From positions 1-12,021 of the forward strand of contig JAGHSG010000152.1 in the NCBI GenBank assembly GCA_018066005.1: a DNA stretch of 12,021 nucleotides, read 5' to 3'. The DNA is from Bacteroidales bacterium (GTDB taxonomy: Bacteria; Bacteroidota; Bacteroidia; Bacteroidales; Paludibacteraceae). Positions 1 through 5,763 of this stretch are shown piece after piece; the stretch's first letter is position 1; each line of letters starts with the position of its first letter. The position numbers and the translations under genes were made by a program. The notes below the pieces were generated by a model, which worked only from the letters and a program-made list of their open reading frames with translations, had not been told where the DNA came from and did not search any database.

Positions 1-1492
1 CCTCAATACGAATCTTTTGCTCCTTGCCGGTGGCTTTATCTTTGGCGGTAACGTTCAATATACCGTTAGCGTCTATATCGAAGGTCACTTCAATCTGCGG
101 TTCACCGCGGCGGGCAGGCATAATGCCGTCCAAGTGGAAGATACCGATTTGCTTGTTCTGGGCAGCCATAGGACGTTCGCCTTGCAGCACCTTAATCTCT
201 ACAGAAGGTTGGTTATCCACAGCCGTTGTGAACACTTCCTGTTTCTTGGTAGGAATAGTCGTGTTGGCTTCTATCATGCGGGTCATCACGCCGCCCATCG
301 TCTCAATACCGAGGGACAGGGGCGTTACGTCCAACAGCAACACGTCTTTCACTTCGCCCGTCAGCACACCGCCTTGGATGGCAGCACCTACAGCCACCAC
401 TTCGTCGGGGTTAACGCTCTTGTTGGGCTCTTTGCCGAAGAAGTTCTTAACGGCTTCCTGGATAGCAGGGATACGGGTCGAACCGCCGACCAAGATAACT
501 TCGTCAATGTCGCTCTTGCTCATGTTGGCGTTCTGCAAGCAGGTCTCGCACGGAGCGATAGTGCGCTTGATGAGGTCCTCTACCAACATCTCGAATTTCT
601 GACGGCTCAGGGTCTTTACCAAGTGAGCAGGCACACCGTTTACCGGCATGATGTACGGCAGGTTAATCTCCGTGCTGGTTGTGTTGGACAACTCAATCTT
701 GGCTTTCTCGGCAGCCTCTTTCAGACGTTGCATAGCCATCGGGTCTTTGCTCAGGTCGGCACCGCCGTTCTCGTTCTTGAACTCCTGAACGAGCCACTCG
801 ATGATGCGTTGGTCGAAGTCGTCACCGCCGAGGTGTGTGTCACCGGCTGTGGCTTTTACTTCAAACACGCCGTCACCCAATTCCAAGATAGATACGTCGT
901 GCGTACCGCCACCGCAGTCAAACACAACTATTTTGAGGTCTTTGTTGGCTTTGTCCAAACCGTATGCCAAAGCGGCTGCTGTCGGTTCGTTCACAATACG
1001 GCGAACGTTCAGACCGGCAATCTCACCGGCTTCTTTGGTAGCCTGACGCTGACTGTCGTTGAAGTAGGCGGGAACGGTAATAACGGCTTCCGTCACTTCC
1101 TGACCGAGGTAATCCTCGGCGGTCTTTTTCATCTTTTGCAGGATGATGGCACTAATCTCTTGCGGCGTGTACAGACGGCCGTCTATATCTACGCGCGGGG
1201 TGTTGTTGTCACCTTTGACTACTTTATAAGGTACGCGGGCGATTTCCTGACCGAGACGGTCATAACTCTCACCCATGAAACGTTTGATACTGTTCACGGT
1301 CTTGGTGGGGTTGGTAATAGCCTGACGTTTGGCAGGGTCACCTACTTTGCGCTCTCCGCCGTCGATAAAACCGATAACGGATGGGGTAGTGCGTTTACCT
1401 TCGCTGTTGGTAATAACCATCGGTTCATTACCTTCCATAACAGCAACACAAGAGTTCGTTGTTCCTAAATCAATTCCAATAATCTTACTCAT
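1..1492 (-). CDS. dnaK: Chaperone DnaK (Hsp70), C-terminus cut by window edge
   Basis: ATP-dependent cytosolic chaperone that binds exposed hydrophobic peptides and cycles with DnaJ and GrpE. 497 codons are present from the ATG at 1492; the family is usually about 635-640 residues, so the helical lid is outside the window. Visible in order: phosphate-1 motif IGIDLGTTNSCVAV (residues 5-18), phosphate-2 FDCGGGTHDVS (191-201), adenosine motif ILVGGSTRIP (333-342), the hydrophobic interdomain linker DVLLLD (383-388) and the beta substrate-binding domain ending near NVTAKDKATGKEQ. The phosphate-2 loop reads CGGGTHD rather than the common LGGGTFD, but the threonine is kept. It stands alone, with a long upstream region carrying a sigma-54-like promoter and a repeat-filled leader. 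Identification is certain from the sequence. Confidence 0.98.
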   Translation of the reverse strand, partial: MSKIIGIDLGTTNSCVAVMEGNEPMVITNSEGKRTTPSVIGFIDGGERKVGDPAKRQAITNPTKTVNSIKRFMGESYDRLGQEIARVPYKVVKGDNNTPRVDIDGRLYTPQEISAIILQKMKKTAEDYLGQEVTEAVITVPAYFNDSQRQATKEAGEIAGLNVRRIVNEPTAAALAYGLDKANKDLKIVVFDCGGGTHDVSILELGDGVFEVKATAGDTHLGGDDFDQRIIEWLVQEFKNENGGADLSKDPMAMQRLKEAAEKAKIELSNTTSTEINLPYIMPVNGVPAHLVKTLSRQKFEMLVEDLIKRTIAPCETCLQNANMSKSDIDEVILVGGSTRIPAIQEAVKNFFGKEPNKSVNPDEVVAVGAAIQGGVLTGEVKDVLLLDVTPLSLGIETMGGVMTRMIEANTTIPTKKQEVFTTAVDNQPSVEIKVLQGERPMAAQNKQIGIFHLDGIMPARRGEPQIEVTFDIDANGILNVTAKDKATGKEQKIRIE

Positions 1493-1529
1493 AATTGTAT
1501 AGTTTTTTAGTTAATTTTCTAATTTTTCG

Positions 1530-1599
1530 AACCGATTCACCGATTTTAACTCCAGTTCTAAACTGGCGACTCACCGATTTACCGATTCACCGATTCACC
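1530..1599 (-). repeat. 8-bp GGTGAATC array interrupted by a palindrome, in the dnaK leader
   Basis: Read on the minus strand, four 8-bp units (GGTGAATC, GGTGAATC, GGTAAATC, GGTGAGTC) occupy 1599-1568. A perfect palindrome CCAGTT-CTA-AACTGG follows (1552-1566), then one more GGTGAATC at 1541-1534 with partial units on either side. The same unit forms two arrays inside the methyltransferase gene, and a variant of the palindrome lies inside mutS2. The palindrome appears to have been inserted into, or to have grown within, the array. The array covers the likely 5' UTR of dnaK, so it would be transcribed. Confidence 0.85.
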
Positions 1600-1607
1600 T
1601 TTTATAT

Positions 1608-1623
1608 GACAAACGCCGTGCCA
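1608..1623 (-). promoter_or_regulatory. Sigma-54-like promoter upstream of dnaK
   Basis: The minus strand reads TGGCACGGCGTTTGTC, against the sigma-54 (RpoN) -24/-12 consensus TGGCACG-N4-TTGCW. The -24 half is perfect, and the -12 half has GT in place of GC. Spacing is canonical. Transcription would start near 1597, leaving a leader of about 105 nt that consists largely of the repeat array. No TAnnTTTG housekeeping promoter with a correctly spaced TTTG box is seen between dnaK and 2000. Function is inferred from consensus only. Confidence 0.45.
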
Positions 1624-1634
1624 AAGCACAGTGT

Positions 1635-1674
1635 CTGCCATTTTGTCAGTTTTTATCTGCCATACCAACTGCCA
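1635..1674 (-). promoter_or_regulatory. Cluster of CTGCCA/TGGCAG sites, possible activator binding region
   Basis: Three exact copies of TGGCAG (minus strand) lie at 1635-1640, 1657-1662 and 1669-1674, just upstream of the TGGCAC of the sigma-54-like promoter. The first is part of the imperfect palindrome CTGACA-AAA-TGGCAG (1635-1649), whose arms match at 5 of 6 positions. A dyad plus half-sites immediately upstream of a -24 element is the layout expected for an enhancer-binding protein or a heat-shock regulator, but no specific regulator can be named. Confidence 0.35.
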
Positions 1675-2019
1675 TCGTGTCCTTAGGTGTGTCAGTATCG
1701 TGCAGTCAATCGTTAACTGATTGTATCGTGTCTATTCCCGTAGCACCCCCGTAGCACCGGAAAAAATTTGTGCCAAATCTGAAAAATATCTAAAACTTAT
1801 TCTTTTTTTAGGCGATTTCATACTTTTTCCTGTGTTTTCACGGAGCAATAACGGAGTATTAACGGATCATTGTTTCGTATCTGTGATGTATCTGAAAAGT
1901 TTTTATTCAGAATCTCAAAATTATCAGTTTTATCACTTTTATCATTTACTTGTTTTTGTTATGTCGAGGGTCGGCCAACACTCTCCATACCTTTTTTATA
2001 AAATTTGGTATTAAGATAA
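1675..2019. other. Gene-free region with short tandem repeats upstream of dnaK
   Basis: No convincing coding region; small ORFs here have no recognisable features. It is AT-rich and contains three sets of helical-scale repeats: two exact tandem copies of CCCGTAGCACC (11 bp, 1737-1758); three imperfect 11-bp units beginning ACGGA (1840-1850, 1851-1861, 1862-1872); and three imperfect 9-bp TTATCANTT-type units (1921-1947). ATCGTG also recurs at 1674, 1697 and 1725. These may be upstream regulatory sites for dnaK or simply relics of slippage. Confidence 0.5.
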
Positions 2020-2055
2020 GTAAAACAACAACGGAGCGTTTCCCAACGCCCCGTT
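2020..2055 (-). terminator. Second minus-strand terminator-like hairpin
   Basis: As minus-strand RNA, an 11-bp stem (2045-2055 with 2030-2040, one G-U pair) closes a 4-nt loop and is followed by GTTGTTTTACTT. On the plus strand the same stem has an A-C mismatch and no following T-tract, so it favours minus-strand transcripts. It would back up the hairpin at 2077-2105 and shield the dnaK regulatory region from lipoprotein transcription. Confidence 0.6.
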
Positions 2056-2076
2056 GCCTAAAAACATTATTATTTG

Positions 2077-2105
2077 AAAAAAAGTTTATTCGTCTCCGAA
2101 TAAAC
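2077..2105 (-). terminator. Rho-independent terminator of the lipoprotein genes
   Basis: On the minus strand, a perfect 9-bp stem GTTTATTCG / CGAATAAAC closes a GAGA (GNRA-type) tetraloop and is followed at once by seven T residues. It begins 58 nt after the stop codon of the gene at 2163-2735. Confidence 0.85.
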
Positions 2106-2162
2106 ATGGTTTATACCACTTGTTTATCATTATAATCTTTTCTTAACTCAAGAATCATCACA

Positions 2163-2735
2163 TTATTTCTTTTTTGAAGATGTTGCCGGAGTGGGAACTA
2201 GAGCTGCAGGAGTGCTTTCACATTTCTTGGGGCAAGAAGCGCATTTACTCTGACCATTGTGGTTGATGGTAACGATGTTACCCTCTTTGTTATCATATAA
2301 ATACTTGATAATCTGAGGATCCTGTTTCAAGATTAGGTATTTTTCAATCTCAGTCTTATCCACGTTCTCCAATTGCTTGATGTCCTCCAAAAGAGTGCGA
2401 GGATTGGTGTAATAACCGGCATAACCGGTCAAATTAACCATACATTTCTTGCCGTGATAAGTGGTCTTATAAATAGGGTCAATAACAATATCAATCTTAT
2501 TATTGTTGATGGCATTGTACTTAGCCTCACCCATAGCCTCTGCCTCGGATTTGCACCAAGAAGAGGACTCGCTGACACGTTTGGTAAAATCCGGTTTAAC
2601 ATCCACCAAGGTCGAAGTTGGTTGAACGTCCATTGATTGAGCGATGCTCACACTACGAGAGGTATAACTATACGTTGTGCAACCCGTGAATACAAGTGCT
2701 AACACGGCAATTGCTAAAAATTGAATATGTTTCAT
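2163..2735 (-). CDS. Lipoprotein, short paralogue of the neighbouring lipoprotein
   Basis: 190 residues, family not recognised. An N-terminal signal peptide ends in a lipobox (FTGC, Cys at about residue 19), so it should be lipid-anchored in the cell envelope. The mature part starts TTYSYTSRS and contains NNKIDIVIDPIYK and a GYAGYY motif. The gene just upstream carries the equivalent blocks TAYSYTSRS, ENNIDVVVDPIYK and GYAGTY, so the two are paralogues over roughly 130 residues. They diverge after that: this copy ends in a cysteine-containing stretch (CASCPKKC) and a Pro/Thr/Lys tail, while the neighbour has a membrane-like domain. The gap to the upstream gene is 32 nt with no promoter seen, so co-transcription is likely; a strong terminator follows. 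Function unknown. Confidence 0.85.
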   Translation of the reverse strand: MKHIQFLAIAVLALVFTGCTTYSYTSRSVSIAQSMDVQPTSTLVDVKPDFTKRVSESSSWCKSEAEAMGEAKYNAINNNKIDIVIDPIYKTTYHGKKCMVNLTGYAGYYTNPRTLLEDIKQLENVDKTEIEKYLILKQDPQIIKYLYDNKEGNIVTINHNGQSKCASCPKKCESTPAALVPTPATSSKKK

Positions 2736-2767
2736 ATTGGTTGAAATTTAGTTGTTTAACAATATAT

Positions 2768-3730
2768 TTAGAAAGTCAAGCGCATGCCAAGACCATCTTT
2801 CGTTCCGCCAATAGCAAGTTGCGGAGCAGAAGCTTTCTTCATCCTTTTTGAGCCCACTGCCCACATCGGAATACCGCTGATAATACTCGAGCAACCTAAA
2901 GCACAGAAGAACCAAGAAGCATCCCATTGTTCATAGTATAAATTGCGCTCTTTATCATATTCGGCGTCATCCCAGTAATAATATTTATCATAGTCATCAT
3001 ATCTATTAACGCACAGCATTAGTGGGAATATGAGACCTAATTCAACAACACCTGATGAGAACATTCCAATACCGGCATCGCGTAGTTTTTTGCTCTTGTT
3101 ATAATCAAAAACTTTAGTATTTACTTTTGCTGCTTTGTCTAATGGGCTATTAGCAGATTTTAACATTATCGAAGCAGGTTGACTTTTCGTTACTATGGGT
3201 GCACCACCGTTACCATTACTATTGATGAAATAGTTGGTAACATCACCTCCCTGAACAGGGTCTTTCTGGTAGTAGTACTGATAGAAAGTAGGATCATTGA
3301 TGAGTTTGTATTTCTCAATGTCCTCTACTTTGTAATTCTTCTCTACTACTGCATCCACGCCCGTCGGCACTTGTTTGTACGTTCCGGCATAACCAACAAC
3401 TGTTGCTTTGTAAGCCTTCTTTTGGAACATGTTGAACTCCACCTTGTAGATAGGATCAACCACTACATCAATGTTGTTTTCATTGATACACTTGTACTGT
3501 GCATCGTTGATAGCGTCCGCTTTAAGGATTTGAGGATCTGAAGTGGCTGTTACCTTGCGGGAGAAATCAACATTGATTTCTGCTCCTAAGGAGCGCGAAC
3601 TAATCTCGCTGGAACGAATAGCAGCCGAGCGAGACGTGTACGAATAAGCAGTACAACCCGTCAGTAAGGTCGCTAAACCAACGATTGCTAATGTGGCCAA
3701 TAATGACCGATTTTTTGTAAATTGATACAT
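2768..3730 (-). CDS. Lipoprotein with C-terminal membrane-like hairpin domain
   Basis: 320 residues from the ATG at 3730. This start gives a clean lipoprotein signal peptide (LLATLAIVGLATLLTGC); an in-frame ATG 54 nt upstream would add a non-signal extension running through the 28-nt hairpin described separately and is rejected. The N-terminal half is paralogous to the next gene (TAYSYTSRS, NIDVVVDPIYK, VGYAGTY, YKVEDIEKY). The C-terminal part has two hydrophobic segments (GVVELGLIFPLMLC and ALGCSSIISGIPMWAVG) around an acidic Tyr/Asp-rich loop, then a basic RMKK and a final strand-like GLGMRLTF. Similar hydrophobic-plus-terminal-strand ends occur in other Bacteroidales envelope lipoproteins, but no named family is recognised. 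Probably in one transcript with the genes on both sides. Confidence 0.85.
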   Translation of the reverse strand: MYQFTKNRSLLATLAIVGLATLLTGCTAYSYTSRSAAIRSSEISSRSLGAEINVDFSRKVTATSDPQILKADAINDAQYKCINENNIDVVVDPIYKVEFNMFQKKAYKATVVGYAGTYKQVPTGVDAVVEKNYKVEDIEKYKLINDPTFYQYYYQKDPVQGGDVTNYFINSNGNGGAPIVTKSQPASIMLKSANSPLDKAAKVNTKVFDYNKSKKLRDAGIGMFSSGVVELGLIFPLMLCVNRYDDYDKYYYWDDAEYDKERNLYYEQWDASWFFCALGCSSIISGIPMWAVGSKRMKKASAPQLAIGGTKDGLGMRLTF

Positions 3731-3746
3731 ATAATTAAAATTAACT

Positions 3747-3776
3747 TGCCTCCACTTTATTATTTGGCAGGAGGCA
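3747..3776 (-). promoter_or_regulatory. Leader hairpin, copy 1 (covarying pair)
   Basis: A 7-bp perfect stem TGCCTCC / GGAGGCA closes a 16-nt AT-rich loop. It lies between the stop of the lipocalin-like gene (3804) and the lipoprotein start at 3730, ending 17 nt before that ATG. A second hairpin of the same size and loop sequence sits at 4223-4250 with a similar spacing to its gene. The loop is nearly identical in both, while the outer stem pairs differ in a compensating way (GC...GC here, AT...AT there). Confidence 0.7.
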
Positions 3777-3803
3777 TACTCCAATTATTTTTTGTATATG
3801 TAT

Positions 3804-4202
3804 TTAGTTATGACCATTCTCCATACCATCAGACGAATTGTCATTATCATGCTTTTGTTTCTGATAGTAATAGGATTTGCCATCATCTCTCATCATAAAG
3901 AAGGTAGAGGTCAATGTCTGAATAATACAGACTTTGACTGTTTCTTTTGTGTTGACCATCGTAAGCATGTGCGGTGGCATTAAATCATAAGAATATTTTC
4001 CGGACTCATAACTGCTACCGGGCTGTCCTGGGCATGACCATGTATATGTTCCGTTTGCAGAAAAAACGTATGTATCTGTTCCTGCATCATAATGATTATC
4101 GCATGTCCATGTTCCGACAATGCCAATAGAATCATTCCCTTTTTCACAGGCACATAAAAACAAAAGACACAAAGTCAATAGGATAAATAAATTCTTTTTC
4201 AT
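3804..4202 (-). CDS. Small lipocalin-like lipoprotein
   Basis: 132 residues. A strong lipoprotein signal peptide (LFILLTLCLLFLCAC, Cys at about residue 19) leads into EKGNDSIGIVGTWTCDNH. The GTW motif near the mature N-terminus, followed by alternating strands (DTYVFSANGTYTWSC, GKYSYDLMPPHMLTM) and FFMMRDDGKSYYYQK, is the pattern of the small lipocalin-like beta-barrel lipoproteins common in Bacteroidales. The C-terminus is a polar His/Asp/Asn tail. No substrate can be suggested. It is the first coding gene after the structured RNA region; no separate promoter with a good TAnnTTTG box is visible in the 70 nt before it, so it may be transcribed by read-through from the promoter at 4635-4666. 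A matching leader hairpin lies 21 nt upstream of its ATG. Confidence 0.8.
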   Translation of the reverse strand: MKKNLFILLTLCLLFLCACEKGNDSIGIVGTWTCDNHYDAGTDTYVFSANGTYTWSCPGQPGSSYESGKYSYDLMPPHMLTMVNTKETVKVCIIQTLTSTFFMMRDDGKSYYYQKQKHDNDNSSDGMENGHN

Positions 4203-4222
4203 TATCGTGTTTGGTTTTGTTT

Positions 4223-4250
4223 ATCTCCACTTTAATATTCGGTAGGAGAT
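4223..4250 (-). promoter_or_regulatory. Leader hairpin, copy 2 (covarying pair)
   Basis: A 6-bp perfect stem ATCTCC / GGAGAT closes a 16-nt loop differing from the loop of copy 1 at only three positions. The 28-nt unit aligns without gaps to 3748-3775. The hairpin ends 20 nt before the ATG at 4202. See the finding on compensatory changes. Confidence 0.7.
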
Positions 4251-4280
4251 GGACACCTTTTATTTTATTCACACATACAC

Positions 4281-4630
4281 GCATAAAGAAAGCGCAGACC
4301 TCGTGTTGCTTATTCGCTAAACGAGGCCTTCGCATGCCTAACAACTCAAACAAACAACAGGAAACCTACGCTGATATGATACATCTGTTTGCACAAAACG
4401 TACAAACAGGGTAAATCATACCCTAATAGGCATCTATTGCTCACTTTGGTTTTGAGTTGTTATAGAAAGTTGCGAAGTTTCGTTTAACCAAACACAAAGC
4501 ACATATAAATGCCGTCCGCGACTACTTCCTAAGAGGGAAGCAGACGCTTTCAATATGTTTTGAATCCCACCGCCGTGAGTGTTGGCACACTCCGTTTTGA
4601 CACTTCAAAACTCCCCAGCGCAGGAATTCG
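4281..4630 (-). ncRNA. Candidate structured noncoding RNA, about 350 nt
   Basis: There is no credible protein here, yet the stretch has a near-consensus promoter just upstream (4635-4666), many perfect hairpins and a terminator-like end. On the minus-strand RNA in order: GTTTTGA/TCAAAAC with a 4-nt loop (4594-4611); GAGTGT/ACACTC with a 4-nt loop (4577-4592); CTTCC/GGAAG around 4527-4542; AGGGTA/TACCCT (4408-4424); a 10-bp stem starting CTGTTTG (4385-4409, overlapping the previous one by 2 nt); and the 3' stem 4292-4333 followed by TTTCTTT. Long-range pairing is also possible (4454-4461 with 4340-4347; 4427-4433 with 4334-4340). Conserved RNase P or tmRNA motifs were looked for and not seen. 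It could instead be a long regulatory leader of the lipocalin-like gene. Family unknown. Confidence 0.5.
4285..4333 (-). terminator. Terminator-like hairpin at the 3' end of the RNA candidate
   Basis: As minus-strand RNA, 4333-4321 pairs with 4304-4292 over 13 positions (one G-U, one A-G mismatch), closing a 16-nt loop, and is followed by TTTCTTTATG. The large loop and interrupted T-tract make it a moderate terminator, so partial read-through into the lipoprotein genes is possible. Confidence 0.5.
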
Positions 4631-4634
4631 GTTG

Positions 4635-4666
4635 CAAAGTTACAAAGAAAAATTCATATACGCAAA
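4635..4666 (-). promoter_or_regulatory. Bacteroidetes-type promoter for the RNA candidate
   Basis: Minus strand: TTTG (4666-4663), exactly 20 nt, then TAACTTTG (4642-4635). This matches the Bacteroidetes -33/-7 pattern TTTG-N19-21-TAnnTTTG. The start of transcription should be near 4630. The -33 box lies in a dyad, ATGCAAA-N4-TTTGCGT (4660-4677), also present in the RhuM promoter. Confidence 0.75.
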
Positions 4667-4684
4667 TATTTTTGCATTTTGCAT

Positions 4685-4722
4685 AAAAAAATCGTCTATC
4701 TATTTCGATGTAGATAGACGAT
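4685..4722 (-). terminator. Rho-independent terminator of the RhuM-like gene
   Basis: A perfect 12-bp stem ATCGTCTATCTA / TAGATAGACGAT (4691-4702 with 4711-4722) and 8-nt loop are followed on the minus strand by a run of T (4691-4685). It lies 72 nt after the RhuM stop codon and directly upstream of the next minus-strand promoter, insulating the RNA candidate. Confidence 0.9.
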
Positions 4723-4744
4723 AGGTCGCGATTACTATGTCTTT

Positions 4745-4761
4745 GCAGGGTCATGCCCTGC
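4745..4761. repeat. Short perfect palindrome GCAGGG-TCATG-CCCTGC
   Basis: A 6-bp inverted repeat with a 5-nt loop lies between the RhuM stop codon and its terminator. Neither strand has a following T-tract, so it is unlikely to terminate on its own. It could protect the mRNA 3' end or be another dispersed small palindrome. Confidence 0.5.
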
Positions 4762-4794
4762 GGGAGAGGTTAGTTTTCTTTTTTCCTTATATAT

Positions 4795-5652
4795 TTATAC
4801 TTGTTTCAATATCTCATTTGCCGGCATTTCCATCTTGGAGAAGGCAAAGAGTTTCTTGCCTAAGTCCTTTATGGATGCTCCCACATGATACACCACATCG
4901 TCAATTATCAGAAAGCGGTCATGAAAAGTCTTCGACACTTGCACATCCACTTGGGCATATTGGGCATTATGTTTGTCTATATCCAAACGGAGTTGTTTAT
5001 CAATCGTCTGCGTATAGATAGTAGCAGTCACACCATTACTTCTCTTATCCAACAACGTCAAAACACTTTCGTCCACATAGTTATCTAACAGCACAATGCG
5101 TTTCTTTGCCGACTTAACCAAATCTGCCACAAAAACATACGCCTCAAATATCTGTCCGTTATAGAACACGCCCTCAACGGGTGGCAAAGATGTGCGAACG
5201 AAAAAGTCAATCTTATCTTGATGATTGGTCAATAATTGACGATGCTCTGCCAACTCTCCTTCTATGTATTGCAGCCTTTGATTGATAGCATAACCACGAA
5301 GTGTATATTCTCTCAACACGCTTGTTGCCCATTGGCGGAACTGAATACCACGTATTGTGTTTACTCTAAATCCAAGGGATATAATGGCATCTAAATTGTA
5401 ATAGGCAATCGTGCGCGTCACTTGACGTTTCCCTTCTTGTTGAACTGTTCGGAAATTCCGAACTGTTGCTCCCTCTTCTAATTCATGCTGAGCATATATA
5501 TTTTTTATATGTTCACTGATATTGGCTTTACTTGAAGCAAATAATTCCACAATTTGGCTTTGATTGAGCCACACCGTTTCATCTGCCACAAGAACTTCCA
5601 ATTTGGTCAGTTCATTGGGTTGATACAATACTATTTCGTTTTGTTCATTCAT
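4795..5652 (-). CDS. RhuM family protein with C-terminal PLD-like domain
   Basis: 285 residues. The N-terminal half (about 1-130) matches the Virulence_RhuM family: IVLYQPNE, ETVWLNQSQIVELF, a helix-turn-helix-like SSKANISEHIKNIY, then YYNLDAIISLGFRVNTIRGIQFRQWAT and LRGYAINQRL. RhuM proteins occur in pathogenicity islands, prophages and scattered chromosomal sites; their biochemical role is not established. The C-terminal half (about 150-270) resembles a phospholipase-D-like domain: GQIFEAYVFVADLVKSAKKRIVLLDNYVDES, then FHDRFLIID (HxRx4D in place of the canonical HxKx4D), then YHVGASIKDLGKK. One such half-site suggests that any active site would form in a dimer. The gene is isolated, with its own promoter and a strong terminator, consistent with an independently acquired accessory gene. 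A DNA-binding plus nuclease-like role is inference. Confidence 0.9.
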   Translation of the reverse strand: MNEQNEIVLYQPNELTKLEVLVADETVWLNQSQIVELFASSKANISEHIKNIYAQHELEEGATVRNFRTVQQEGKRQVTRTIAYYNLDAIISLGFRVNTIRGIQFRQWATSVLREYTLRGYAINQRLQYIEGELAEHRQLLTNHQDKIDFFVRTSLPPVEGVFYNGQIFEAYVFVADLVKSAKKRIVLLDNYVDESVLTLLDKRSNGVTATIYTQTIDKQLRLDIDKHNAQYAQVDVQVSKTFHDRFLIIDDVVYHVGASIKDLGKKLFAFSKMEMPANEILKQV

Positions 5653-5721
5653 TTTCTATTGTTGATGTTTTGCAGAACTTTCACCTGCTGCCGAAATCAC
5701 TCTTCCGGCGTGAATTTTGTG

Positions 5722-5753
5722 CAAAATTACAAAGAAAAATTGAGATATGCAAA
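5722..5753 (-). promoter_or_regulatory. Bacteroidetes-type promoter of the RhuM-like gene
   Basis: Minus strand: TTTG (5753-5750), 20 nt, then TAATTTTG (5729-5722). The leader to the ATG at 5652 would be about 65 nt. A perfect dyad ATGCAAA-N4-TTTGCAT (5747-5764) overlaps the -33 box. The 52-bp segment 5720-5771 matches 4633-4684 at 45 positions. Confidence 0.75.
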
Positions 5754-5763
5754 CTTTTTTGCA

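Noticed and set aside
17..1468. Long plus-strand open frame of 483 codons opposite dnaK
   Set aside because: It is the antisense shadow of a certain dnaK gene; the translation has no domain and follows the codon bias of the other strand.
3731..3784. Longer start for the 320-residue lipoprotein
   Set aside because: It adds 18 residues before the signal peptide and translates the leader hairpin; the ATG at 3730 gives a standard lipoprotein start.
4144..4414. Small open frames over the structured RNA region
   Set aside because: No family motif, no start context, and they run across the terminator-like and leader hairpins; likely chance frames.
4281..4630. RNase P RNA, tmRNA or SRP RNA at this locus
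   Set aside because: The hallmark sequences (GAGGAAAGTCC-type, tRNA-like ends with a tag frame, GGAAG-GCAGC SRP loop) were looked for by eye and not found; a cmscan would settle it.
4281..5652. RNA candidate plus RhuM-like gene as a retron or type III toxin-antitoxin system
   Set aside because: No reverse transcriptase, no repeated antitoxin RNA units and a strong terminator between the two; only shared promoter features link them.
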